Below are positions 24,359 to 32,598 of a stretch of 64,000 nucleotides of DNA, piece after piece (the stretch's first letter is position 1; every line of letters starts with the position of its first letter). A program made the position numbers and the translations under genes. The DNA lies in the NCBI RefSeq assembly GCF_002886255.1, contig NZ_KZ614149.1, positions 4,089,272 to 4,153,271 on the forward strand, given 5' to 3'. Origin of the DNA: Alteribacillus bidgolensis (GTDB taxonomy: Bacteria > Bacillota > Bacilli > Bacillales > Marinococcaceae). The notes under the pieces are model-generated. The model was not told the origin of the DNA. It did not search any database and worked only from the letters and a program-made list of their open reading frames with translations.

Positions 24359-25804
24359 ATGCTCAAAACAGAAATCGAAAAAAGAAAAAAACTATTTATT
24401 AATGGAGAATGGCGAGAAGCAGGGGAACACATACCCCTGTATTCTCCCTATAATCAAGAAGTATTAACGGAAATTCCAAAAGCTTCTATCGAGGAAACAG
24501 ACGCAGCGATTGAAGCCGCTGTTCAAGCCCAGACGAAAATGAAAAAGCTAACGGCTCATGAACGAAGTGAGATCCTTTTTCAACTTGTCCGGCTTTTGCA
24601 AGACAACCATGAAAAAGCAGCTGCACTCATCGCTCAGGAAGCAGCAAAGCCAATTGCCACAGCTAGAGGCGAAGTAGACCGGACGATCCAGACTTATAAG
24701 TTTGCTGCGATGGAAGCCAATCAATTATATGGGGAGACGCTCCCGATGGATGCGGCACCAGGCGGTCAAAACCGGCTCGGCTATACGGTACATGAACCTC
24801 TTGGCGTTATTGGGGCAATTACTCCTTTTAATTTTCCAATGAATTTGGTGGCTCACAAAGTAGGTCCAGCTATTGCCACAGGCAATACGATTGTGTTAAA
24901 ACCAGCCTCCCAAACACCGTTATCAGCATTCTTTCTCGCCGAATTGTTACAAGAAGCCGGACTCCCTGAGGGGGCATTAAATGTGGTGACCGGAAGCGGC
25001 CGTGTTGTAGGAGACCGGATTGTAAAAGATGAACGGGTGAACATGATTACGTTTACGGGAAGTCCAGAAGTCGGCAAAGAAATTCGCAGCAAAGCCGGTT
25101 TGAAGAAAGCGACCTTAGAACTCGGTTCAAATGCAGCTGTAATTGTCGATGAAGATGTCGATCTTAATGCAATCATTTCTCGCTGTGTACAAGGTGCTTT
25201 TGCCTTCCAAGGTCAGGTTTGTATATCGCTTCAGCGTGTGTATGTACATGAAAACGTCTACGAATCCTTTGTTGAGAAATTTGTAGAAGAAACAAAGAAA
25301 TTGGTAACCGGAGATCCGTTAGATGAAAAAACAAATGTCTCGGCCATGATCTCAGAAAGGGATGTGGAGCGTGCTTTAGCCTGGATTAAGGAAGCTAAAG
25401 AGAGTGGAGCTGTTGTGAAAACAGGCGGAGAGCGAGAAGGCAGCATTGTTCTTCCTACGGTACTTCTAAATGCAGCAGACGATCAGAAAGTTTCATGCCA
25501 AGAAGTTTTCGCTCCAATTGTGGTGATTAATCCAGTATCGTCTATTGACAAAGCGATTGGTGAAGTCAATCATTCACGCTATGGTCTGCAAGCAGGCATT
25601 TATACGAAAGACATTCAAAAGGCTATGAATGCGTCCGAACAGCTTGAAGTCGGCGGAGTAATGATTAATGACATTCCGACGTTCCGAGTGGACCATATGC
25701 CTTATGGGGGCGTGAAAGAAAGCGGAACGGGGCGCGAAGGTATTAAGTATGCGGTAAAAGAAATGACAGAGTTAAAATTAGTTGTTGTAAATAACAATCA
25801 ATAA
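24359..25804 (+). CDS. NAD(P)-dependent aldehyde dehydrogenase in the hpa operon
   Basis: The 481-residue ALDH has ITPFNFPMNLVAHKVGPA, FTGSPEVGKEI, LELGSNA (Glu254) and GQVCIS (Cys288). The TPFNFP and LELGSNA variants differ from HpaE and are seen in glyceraldehyde-3-phosphate- or succinate-semialdehyde-type dehydrogenases of Bacillus. Since the pathway ends with succinic semialdehyde, oxidation of that aldehyde to succinate is a good candidate; oxidation of 4-hydroxyphenylacetaldehyde to 4-hydroxyphenylacetate is the alternative. It lies 32 bp after hpaD and before hpaC. GGAGGATAACC precedes the start. Family firm, substrate inferred. Confidence 0.85.
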   Translation: MLKTEIEKRKKLFINGEWREAGEHIPLYSPYNQEVLTEIPKASIEETDAAIEAAVQAQTKMKKLTAHERSEILFQLVRLLQDNHEKAAALIAQEAAKPIATARGEVDRTIQTYKFAAMEANQLYGETLPMDAAPGGQNRLGYTVHEPLGVIGAITPFNFPMNLVAHKVGPAIATGNTIVLKPASQTPLSAFFLAELLQEAGLPEGALNVVTGSGRVVGDRIVKDERVNMITFTGSPEVGKEIRSKAGLKKATLELGSNAAVIVDEDVDLNAIISRCVQGAFAFQGQVCISLQRVYVHENVYESFVEKFVEETKKLVTGDPLDEKTNVSAMISERDVERALAWIKEAKESGAVVKTGGEREGSIVLPTVLLNAADDQKVSCQEVFAPIVVINPVSSIDKAIGEVNHSRYGLQAGIYTKDIQKAMNASEQLEVGGVMINDIPTFRVDHMPYGGVKESGTGREGIKYAVKEMTELKLVVVNNNQ

Positions 25805-25829
25805 ATTTTAAGTTGTAGAGGTGATAATT

Positions 25830-26288
25830 ATGGATGATCGTATGTTCAGAACAGCGATGGGGAAATTTGCGACAGGCGTAACTGTGATTACAACAGAGGT
25901 AGATGGAGAAGTACACGGCATGACTGCCAATGCTTTCATGTCGGTGTCGTTAGATCCTAAACTTGTCCTCATTTCCGTTGGAGATAAAGCCCGGATGCAT
26001 GACTTAATTAAACGTGCTGATAAATTTGCTGTAAATATATTGTCAGAAGAGCAGAAAGAGATGTCAATGATTTTTGCCGGACAAATCAAAGAAGAAAGAA
26101 ATGTAGCCTTTGAAGATTTTGAAGGAACGCCGATTATAAAAGATTCCCTCGTTAATTTGGCCTGTAACGTATATGATACGCACGAAGCTGGGGACCACAC
26201 CTTATTTGTCGGTGAAGTGTTAAATTTAAATGTTCAAGACGGAGAACCGCTTGCTTTCTTTGAAGGGAAATATAAACAGATCAGCTAA
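25830..26288 (+). CDS. hpaC: Flavin reductase component of 4-hydroxyphenylacetate 3-monooxygenase (HpaC)
   Basis: The ATG at 25830 is preferred to the GTG at 25821, which overlaps AGAGGTGAT. The 152-residue product is a flavin-reductase-domain protein: RMFRTAMGKFATGVTVITT, GMTANAFMSVSLDPKLVLISV and GDHTLFVGEV are the usual HpaC/RutF-family blocks. It reduces FAD or FMN with NAD(P)H and hands the reduced flavin to HpaB by diffusion. Placed after the ALDH gene and 30 bp before a RibF-like FAD synthetase. Only one hpaC is present in the window, so it may serve both HpaB paralogs. Confidence 0.9.
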   Translation: MDDRMFRTAMGKFATGVTVITTEVDGEVHGMTANAFMSVSLDPKLVLISVGDKARMHDLIKRADKFAVNILSEEQKEMSMIFAGQIKEERNVAFEDFEGTPIIKDSLVNLACNVYDTHEAGDHTLFVGEVLNLNVQDGEPLAFFEGKYKQIS

Positions 26289-26318
26289 GGGAAAGAAAAT
26301 GGAGTAGGAGGGGCAGTG

Positions 26319-27194
26319 ATGAAGACCATTCAACTAGGTTATCCAATAACTGATGCCTTAAAAAACAAAAGTGAACCTTGCGTTATGGCTTTGGGCTTTT
26401 TCGATGGCGTGCATTTAGGTCATCAGCAAATTATTAAAACAGCAAAAACCATTGCAGCTGAAAAAAATTTGAAGCTGGCGGTCATGACCTTTTTCCCGCA
26501 CCCAAGCGCAGTGATTAAAAAAGGAAATCAAGTGACAAAATACATTACTCCATTGTCTGTGAAAAAAGAGATATTTGAAAAAATGGGTGTAGACTTGCTA
26601 TATGTGGTGGATTTTAATATGGACGTTGCCAAAATTCCTCATGACCAATTCGTTAACGAATACCTTGACGGTTTACAATGCAAGCATGCAGTAGGCGGGT
26701 TTGATTATACGTATGGATTTAAGGGAAAAGGGAATATGGCTCAATTAAATATTGATGCTAATGGACGCTTCGGAGTGACCACAGTAGAAAAGCTGGAAAA
26801 AAAACATCATAAAGTAAGCTCTACTTTGCTGCGCGAACTCATATCTTCGGGCCGAGTGGAAGATATTCCAACCTATCTTGGAAGCCGGTATGCACTTCAA
26901 GGAATACTACAGAGAAGAGCAAATAACTATATTCTCTATATTGACTCAGATTATTTTCTACCCTGCCCAGGAAGCTATGAAGTTACGTTGAAAAATGGAG
27001 TACTTGTAACCAAGGGGCTCTGTGAAATTAAATCAAGCGACCAGCCTGGAGAACTTCACATTAGAATGTTTTATGGCCAGCCATTTGAAAATACGCTGCC
27101 CGTTCAATTACAATGGGAAAACTTCATCGCTGATTACGAAATGGATGCTTTCCATGCGCAAGCTCGTTTTGATGAAATGGAAGTAAGCATGTAA
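26319..27194 (+). CDS. RibF-like FAD synthetase (FMN adenylyltransferase) with degenerate kinase domain
   Basis: The ATG at 26319 is better spaced from AGGAGGGG than the GTG at 26316. The 291-residue protein has the N-terminal nucleotidyltransferase of RibF: GFFDGVHLGH (residues 26-35), MTFFPHP, GFDYTYGFKGKG (127-138) and VSSTLLRELI (166-175). The C-terminal third aligns with riboflavin kinase only loosely: PCPGSYEV is visible, but the GxPTAN metal/ATP motif that should follow the LGS.. turn is missing. So it probably makes FAD from FMN without phosphorylating riboflavin. It follows hpaC by 30 bp, and a related gene precedes hpaB2, which suggests dedicated FAD supply for the hydroxylase. FMN dependence is inferred. 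Confidence 0.82.
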   Translation: MKTIQLGYPITDALKNKSEPCVMALGFFDGVHLGHQQIIKTAKTIAAEKNLKLAVMTFFPHPSAVIKKGNQVTKYITPLSVKKEIFEKMGVDLLYVVDFNMDVAKIPHDQFVNEYLDGLQCKHAVGGFDYTYGFKGKGNMAQLNIDANGRFGVTTVEKLEKKHHKVSSTLLRELISSGRVEDIPTYLGSRYALQGILQRRANNYILYIDSDYFLPCPGSYEVTLKNGVLVTKGLCEIKSSDQPGELHIRMFYGQPFENTLPVQLQWENFIADYEMDAFHAQARFDEMEVSM

Positions 27195-27224
27195 TTCTCC
27201 CTCCTCCTTCAATCTGTTATGCAC

Positions 27225-27261
27225 CCTTGTTGCCTCTTAATAGAGAGCAACAAGGTTTTTT
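27225..27261 (+). terminator. Terminator of the first hpa operon
   Basis: CCTTGTTGC(CTCT) and (AGAG)GCAACAAGG arms followed by TTTTTT. Confidence 0.85.
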
Positions 27262-27265
27262 ACTT

Positions 27266-27295
27266 TTGACTAATTTGAGTGGAAGATATTATAAT
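27266..27295 (+). promoter_or_regulatory. Promoter of the ROK gene, island promoter family member 1
   Basis: TTGACT (27266) and TATAAT (27290) are separated by 18 bp. The spacer shares TAATTTGA and AAGAT with five other promoters in 28.7-47.3 kb. The similarity outside the -35 and -10 boxes is what marks this as a shared control element. Confidence 0.7.
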
Positions 27296-27335
27296 ATCAA
27301 TACTCCTTAAAATAAAAGAAAAAGAGGGAAAAGAC

Positions 27336-28559
27336 ATGCTGCAAAAACTTTTATCATCAACTACGCAAAAAGGTATTAATTTGAAAGCGCTATATAATTG
27401 TGTAAGAAATGAACCAGAATTAACAAAAGCTGAAATTGCTCAAAGTACCGGTTTAAAACTAAGCACTTGTGCAAGGCTGCTAGAAGAATTAATAGAACAG
27501 GGTCTATTATATGAAAGCGGAGAAGCCGAATCTAGTGGAGGAAGAAAACCTAAAAAGTATTCCATACAGCCAGATGTAAATTACTTAGTCGGCATTGACA
27601 TATCACGAACATTTTCAAAAGTAGTACTCATGGGATTAGATTTAAAGATTATTGCAGAAGAACGATTTGACATGAATGATTCAAGTACGCCGGATGTGAT
27701 GATAGAGCAGTTTACTCAAGTCATTCACTCAATGTTAGATAGAAATAATATTCCTGATGCCTCTTTGTTGGGAATTGGGGTCAGCGCTATTGGTCCGCTC
27801 GATACAAAGCAGGGTGTTATAAAAAATCCCCTCCATTTCCCGGCGCCAAAATGGGAGGATGTACCAATAAAAGAAATGCTAAAGAAGCATTTTGATACAA
27901 ACATTGAATTAGACTATGGTGAAAATACCGCTTTAGATGCAGAACGCCGTCTCGGGGCTGCTAGGGATGACAAGAATGTTATTTACATTAATAAAGGAGC
28001 AGGCATCCGACTTGCTATTATGTTGAATCGGGAAATTCTTCGTTCTACTGGCGGTGATAAAGTAGGTGCGTTTGGGCAGGGGCACATGGTGGTAGATATT
28101 CACGGGAAGAAATGTGTTTGCGGAAACTATGGATGCATGAATACTTATTCCACCATTCCAGCTCTTCTCACCGAAGCAAAGAGCCGCCTAAAGAGAGGCC
28201 ATTCTTCCATTCTGAGCGAAACAGTAGATGATTTTTCTACATTGACGTTTCTTCAACTCGTTTCTGCTCTTAAGCAAGGTGATGATTTCAGTGAACAAGT
28301 AGTAAAAGATGTTGCTTATTATTCAGCAGCTGGCCTTGCTAATATGGTAATTATTTTCCATCCAAGTATAATTATTCTAAGTGGACCGATGTATAGAGAG
28401 ATGAAGCTTTATTATCAAACGGTAGTAGAGATGACGGAAGCAAGGTACAAAAAGCTGTTTCCTCAGTTAAATGTGGCTTTCAGCCAGGGGGAACTAGGAG
28501 AAAATGCTGCCGCTATAGGAGCAGGGAGCCTTGTACTAGATTCATTGTTATCTTTTTAA
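27336..28559 (+). CDS. ROK-family transcriptional regulator
   Basis: The ATG at 27336 follows GAGGGAAAAG. The 407-residue protein begins with a winged helix (ELTKAEIAQSTGLKLSTCA, residues about 28-46), then a ROK sugar-kinase-like domain with LVGIDISRTFSKVV and the zinc motif KCVCGNYGCMN. The glutamate usual after GC (GCLE) is Asn here, and the kinase NDAN catalytic motif reads GENTALD, so it is likely a sensor without kinase activity. Known ROK repressors (NagC, XylR) sense sugars. Its own promoter is of the type repeated in front of downstream genes, so it probably regulates the whole island. Ligand unknown. Confidence 0.88.
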   Translation: MLQKLLSSTTQKGINLKALYNCVRNEPELTKAEIAQSTGLKLSTCARLLEELIEQGLLYESGEAESSGGRKPKKYSIQPDVNYLVGIDISRTFSKVVLMGLDLKIIAEERFDMNDSSTPDVMIEQFTQVIHSMLDRNNIPDASLLGIGVSAIGPLDTKQGVIKNPLHFPAPKWEDVPIKEMLKKHFDTNIELDYGENTALDAERRLGAARDDKNVIYINKGAGIRLAIMLNREILRSTGGDKVGAFGQGHMVVDIHGKKCVCGNYGCMNTYSTIPALLTEAKSRLKRGHSSILSETVDDFSTLTFLQLVSALKQGDDFSEQVVKDVAYYSAAGLANMVIIFHPSIIILSGPMYREMKLYYQTVVEMTEARYKKLFPQLNVAFSQGELGENAAAIGAGSLVLDSLLSF

Positions 28560-28768
28560 AATATATAATTCTTCTTACGTATGGGAGTATACTATTTTTA
28601 TGAAACTGCAAAAGAACTTAAGCCAACAATGGTATACTTCTCCCTCTCATTTTCTTCTTTCTTCAGAGAAACAATCCTTCCTAAAAATAACCAAAATGAA
28701 CCAAAGATGAAGAAAAAGTGTAAATATTATGTTCGAAATTAAAAAAACCCCCTTTATATTGAAATCTT

Positions 28769-28797
28769 TTGACTAAATTGAATTAAAGATATATAAT
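28769..28797 (+). promoter_or_regulatory. Island promoter family member 2
   Basis: TTGACT and TATAAT with a 17-bp spacer. An imperfect palindrome of the form CTTT-N5-AA-N-TT-N5-AAAG (28766-28788) covers the -35 box and most of the spacer, a good position for a repressor. Confidence 0.75.
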
Positions 28798-28814
28798 ACT
28801 AATGGAATAGATTT

Positions 28815-28829
28815 ATGAAACCGCTTTTA
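28815..28829 (+). promoter_or_regulatory. cre-like site
   Basis: ATGAAACCGCTTTTA matches the CcpA consensus WTGNAANCGNWNNCW at all but one specified position and lies 18 bp downstream of the -10 box, where CcpA would block transcription. Confidence 0.5.
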
Positions 28830-29017
28830 TATTTTAATGTTGGTAGTGAACGTCTATCAATGATAGGGTCAGATGAAAGTAAAGATGGAACGTAATTTTC
28901 TTAATGTGTATTATAGCCTTAGGTTCAAGATTAATATAATCAAATTGATATAAAGAGGAAGATTTTTATATTAAAATCAATTGATATAAAAAACTATATT
29001 TAATTTCAATAAAACTT

Positions 29018-29046
29018 TTGACTATTTTGATTTAAAGATTTATAAT
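29018..29046 (+). promoter_or_regulatory. Island promoter family member 3
   Basis: TTGACT and TATAAT with a 17-bp spacer; CTTTTGACTATTTTGATT then TAAAG repeats the same palindromic frame as member 2. It would drive the TAXI-TRAP 1 genes. Confidence 0.75.
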
Positions 29047-29373
29047 AGTAAGAAAATAAAACGTTTTTATGATTGCAGTTAATTTCAATTTCTATACGAA
29101 ATATTAAGGAATGAAGCGAAACAAAAAATAATTAGTCAGAATATAAATTATATTTATAATTTTTGTTCAAATATATTTCAATACAGCAAAAGATATTATT
29201 TGATTATTGGGTCAAAATTTCAATAAGTAAGGGGGAATACAGTGCTGAAATTATTAAGAAAATAGCTTATAACTAGTATTGAAAATAGTTCTTAAATGAA
29301 AATTCAGTCGTTTAAGAGATTAATATTACTCAGAAGAACAATCAAAAATAAAGGGAAAAAAGGGGAGTTGATT

Positions 29374-30447
29374 ATGAAATTGAAGTATAACCGAACTAAT
29401 TTCTTTAGAGCGCTAGGTTTATTAGTTTTCTTACTATTGGGTGCTTGTGGGAACGGAGGGGAAACCAATTCAGCTAGTGAAACACAGAGTTCTGGAGGAG
29501 GAAGCTATAGCATCGCTACGCTGCCAGAAACAACAGCTTTTTATGAAACAGGTTCTGGTATTTCCAGTGTAGTGGGTGAACATTCATCTGTAAATATGTC
29601 TGTGAGTCCGTATGCAGGTATTATGAGTTGGATACCTCTTCTTCAGGAGGGGGAAGTTGATTTTGGCCTTTCGCAATATGCAACACTTTCTTACAATTAT
29701 GAAGGTCATGAACCAAAAGAGTATGAGGAGAAAAAAAACCTTAGGACAGTAATGTATGGAAACAATGCAGTTTTGACTGGAATTGCCGTTAGGGAAGACG
29801 CAGGGATTGAAAGTATTAGTGACTTGAAGGGTAAAAAAGTAGCTTCAGATTTTCCTGGAGATGATGGGGTAGGGGCACTTGTAGAAGTTGTATTACAATC
29901 AGTTGGTCTTAGCTGGGACGATGTAGAGAAAGTCCCTGTTTCAAATGCTCCGGCAGGTTTAGAGGCATTACGTAATGGGGAAGTAGATGCAGCATTTGCA
30001 GGTACTCCAACACAGGGAAGCATCTTAGAGATTGACGAAGTTGCAGGAATTAAGGCCCTCAATTTTGGGGAAGTACCCCCAGAAGAATTTGATGAATTTC
30101 CGGAAGAACTACATGAGCTAATGAATACTTATAATCCAGGTTTAGAACCTGTACTTTTTGAAGGCGGGTTTATCGAAGAAGAAAAAATAATTTATCAATA
30201 CCCTATTATTTTAGCGACTGCCACGCACGTACCAGAGGGTGCGGTTTATGAAATAACAAAAGCACTTTGGGAAAATGATAAGGAGTTACACTCTTATGGT
30301 AACTGGTTGAAAGAATGGAACTCTGAAACAATGTTTAATCCATATCCCCCTGCCCCATATCATGACGGAGCAATAAAGTTCTTTAAAGAAGAGGGGGTAT
30401 GGACTGAAGAAGCAGAGGAATACCACCAAGATTTATTACAAGAATAG
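29374..30447 (+). CDS. TAXI-type TRAP transporter solute-binding lipoprotein 1
   Basis: The ATG at 29374 follows AAAAGGGGAG. A lipoprotein signal with lipobox LLGAC anchors the 357-residue product to the outer face of the membrane. TAXI features are ETGSGISSVVGEH, VSPYAGIMSWIPLLQEGEVDFG, SDLKGKKVASDFPG, EALRNGEVDAAFAGTPT and a C-terminal PYHDGAIKFFKEEGVWTEE. TAXI proteins bind small organic acids such as glutamate, 2-oxoglutarate or others; the ligand cannot be read. It is 19 bp upstream of its fused permease. Two paralogs follow at 48356 and 51809. Confidence 0.92.
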   Translation: MKLKYNRTNFFRALGLLVFLLLGACGNGGETNSASETQSSGGGSYSIATLPETTAFYETGSGISSVVGEHSSVNMSVSPYAGIMSWIPLLQEGEVDFGLSQYATLSYNYEGHEPKEYEEKKNLRTVMYGNNAVLTGIAVREDAGIESISDLKGKKVASDFPGDDGVGALVEVVLQSVGLSWDDVEKVPVSNAPAGLEALRNGEVDAAFAGTPTQGSILEIDEVAGIKALNFGEVPPEEFDEFPEELHELMNTYNPGLEPVLFEGGFIEEEKIIYQYPIILATATHVPEGAVYEITKALWENDKELHSYGNWLKEWNSETMFNPYPPAPYHDGAIKFFKEEGVWTEEAEEYHQDLLQE

Positions 30448-30466
30448 GTATATTGGAGGGTAAACA

Positions 30467-32434
30467 ATGAGTGAAAATGTTTCGGTGTCTCGGTTTCGGA
30501 AATTAAATGGCTCTGTCCTTTATCTATGGCAGAGTCTCCTCATTCTTATTCCTGTAAGCGGTATACTTTTTATTTTCTCCGTATATCGATATTTTAATTT
30601 ATCGTTATATAGTGAACAATATGCCGGGTTGATTTTAGGTTTAATATTGGCCGCTATTTTTATAGGTACACCAGCAACAAAAAAAGCCCAACGTGATCGA
30701 GTCCCTTGGTATGATTGGGTTTTATCTGTAATTGGTTTTATAGCAGGGTTATACATAGCGTTATATTATCCTGACGTTTTGCTAGCTTTTACTAATATAA
30801 CAACGGAACGTTTGGTTTTGGGGACGATGGCAGTGCTTTTGATTTTAGAAGCTTTACGACGAATACAGGGCTGGACTTTTGTCATTGTCGTTTTATGTTT
30901 CTTAATGTATGCCTTTGTTGCACCATTTATGCCGGGTCCTTTCGAAGGGCGCGCAGTCTCATTTAATCAGTTGGTGAATTATTTGTACCTTGATACAAAT
31001 AGTATACTAGAGTTACTGTCCTTAGCAGCAACAATGGGCCTTGCCTTTGTAATGTTCGGACAAGTGCTAATTAATTTTAAAGGAGGAGAGATTTTTAACA
31101 ATATTGCATTAACACTATTTGGGCGTTATCGAGGTGGGCCTGCAAAGGCATCGGTGATTGGTTCAAGTATGGTTGGCAGCATTACGGGTGGTCCTGTGGC
31201 AAATGTTATGTTAACAGGAAATATGAGTATACCATTGATGGTTAGAAATGGATACACACGTGTACAAGCGGGTGCAATAGAATCAGTAGCCTCAACTGGC
31301 GGGACAATTTTGCCGCCGCTAATGGGAATTGTTGCGTTTATTATCGCTGAAAGACTGGGTGTTCCTTATAGGGAGGTAGCAGTAGCTGCTATAGTTCCAG
31401 CCTTACTATATTATATTTGTGTGTACATTCGAGTCGATTTAATAGCAGCTGAAAAAAATCTCGGAAGTATGATTAAGGCAGAGTTGCCTGCAAAAAAAGA
31501 TGTCCTTTTAAAAAGCATGTTGATTGTCCCGATTTTTATATTTCTAGTGTACCTTTTATTTATAGAAGGAAGATCTCCCGAAGTTGCAGGTATTTCGTCG
31601 GCTGTTTTTGCACTTGCATTTTTATTGATACAAAAAGAAACTAGAAGAAATATTATGAAGAGAATCCAACGGGTGTTATTGGATACTGGTGAAGTTATAT
31701 TAGAAGTTGGTATTGTTTTAGCCGCTGCTGGTTTAGTCGTCGGTATTATTGGTGTAACTGGTTTGGGTTTTAACCTAGTTTCTGCATTAGCACAATTGGG
31801 TCAATATGGTTTATTCCCTTTATTGCTTGGAAGTGCTGTTGTTTCTGTTATCTTAGGTATGGGTTTACCAGCGATTGCAGCATACTCTATTGTAGCAGTT
31901 TTAGTAGCCCCAACACTTGTTGAATTAGGTGCGGTACCAATGGCCGCTCATCTATTTGTATTTTTCTTTGCAATAGTTTCGAATTTTACTCCTCCGATTG
32001 CATTTGCAAGCATTGCTGCAGCATCTATTGCTAAGGATAACCCACATAAAATAAGTTTTGAATCTATGAAATTCGGTTTCATGGCTTATCTTATTCCGTT
32101 TTTGTTTGTGTATAACCCTGTTTTATTACTAAGTACCAACGTAGATTATTCATATTTCACCATTGCCACTTCTATTATTACAACCTTAATAGGGTGTTAT
32201 TTATTATCGATCAGTGTAACTGGATACTTGTTTAAACCTTTGTCATTTATTCATAGGGTAATATTTGTGATAAGCGTAGTTTTACTGTTTTTTCCTGTCC
32301 AGCAAAATGCAGGTGGGCTTCTCAATTGGGCAGGGTTAACCATTGGTGCTGCTTTATTTATACAGCAATTGGTAGTAAAAAAAAGAAATAATATAATCAA
32401 ATACAATGAGAATCAGCAAAGGGTATCCAGTTAA
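30467..32434 (+). CDS. TAXI-TRAP fused permease 1 (4TM + 12TM)
   Basis: The 655-residue polytopic membrane protein is the fused small (QctQ-like) and large (QctM-like) subunits typical of TAXI systems. An N-terminal helical part (to about 160) is followed by the DctM-like core with GGPAKASVIGSSMVGSITGG, ESVASTGGTILPPLMG, VTGLGFNLVSAL, LGMGLPAIAAYSIV and SNFTPPIAFASIAA. It uses an ion gradient, normally sodium, with the adjacent lipoprotein. GGAGGGTAAAC precedes the ATG. Confidence 0.93.
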   Translation: MSENVSVSRFRKLNGSVLYLWQSLLILIPVSGILFIFSVYRYFNLSLYSEQYAGLILGLILAAIFIGTPATKKAQRDRVPWYDWVLSVIGFIAGLYIALYYPDVLLAFTNITTERLVLGTMAVLLILEALRRIQGWTFVIVVLCFLMYAFVAPFMPGPFEGRAVSFNQLVNYLYLDTNSILELLSLAATMGLAFVMFGQVLINFKGGEIFNNIALTLFGRYRGGPAKASVIGSSMVGSITGGPVANVMLTGNMSIPLMVRNGYTRVQAGAIESVASTGGTILPPLMGIVAFIIAERLGVPYREVAVAAIVPALLYYICVYIRVDLIAAEKNLGSMIKAELPAKKDVLLKSMLIVPIFIFLVYLLFIEGRSPEVAGISSAVFALAFLLIQKETRRNIMKRIQRVLLDTGEVILEVGIVLAAAGLVVGIIGVTGLGFNLVSALAQLGQYGLFPLLLGSAVVSVILGMGLPAIAAYSIVAVLVAPTLVELGAVPMAAHLFVFFFAIVSNFTPPIAFASIAAASIAKDNPHKISFESMKFGFMAYLIPFLFVYNPVLLLSTNVDYSYFTIATSIITTLIGCYLLSISVTGYLFKPLSFIHRVIFVISVVLLFFPVQQNAGGLLNWAGLTIGAALFIQQLVVKKRNNIIKYNENQQRVSS

Positions 32435-32598
32435 ATCTGTGCTTTATTTTGATTTAGTAATAAGAAAGGTTTGTTGACATTACTCGCATATCTACAAGGT
32501 TACAAGCCTTTTTAAAAGCAAAACTAAATACTTTGGGGAAATATGAGAATGTTCAGTCAAACATCCTGGGTGAACTCTATGAAGGGGGTGCTTTACTA

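Larger units (their letters stand above)
28560..29373 (+). other. 814-bp AT-rich intergenic region with tandem promoters
   Basis: No real gene is seen. It holds two island-type promoters (28769 and 29018), a cre-like site, and a long AT-rich leader to the first TAXI gene. A seven-codon GTG frame with a good ribosome binding site occurs at 29243; it is too short to be called a gene. Confidence 0.5.

Noticed and set aside
28577..28648. GGGAGTATAC...GTATACTTCTCCC hairpin after the ROK gene as a terminator
   Set aside because: The loop is over 40 nt, one arm has extra bases and no T-run follows.
29243..29266. Seven-codon GTG frame with a good ribosome binding site before the first TAXI gene
   Set aside because: Too short and without codon pattern pointing to an attenuator; chance is likely in AT-rich leader DNA.
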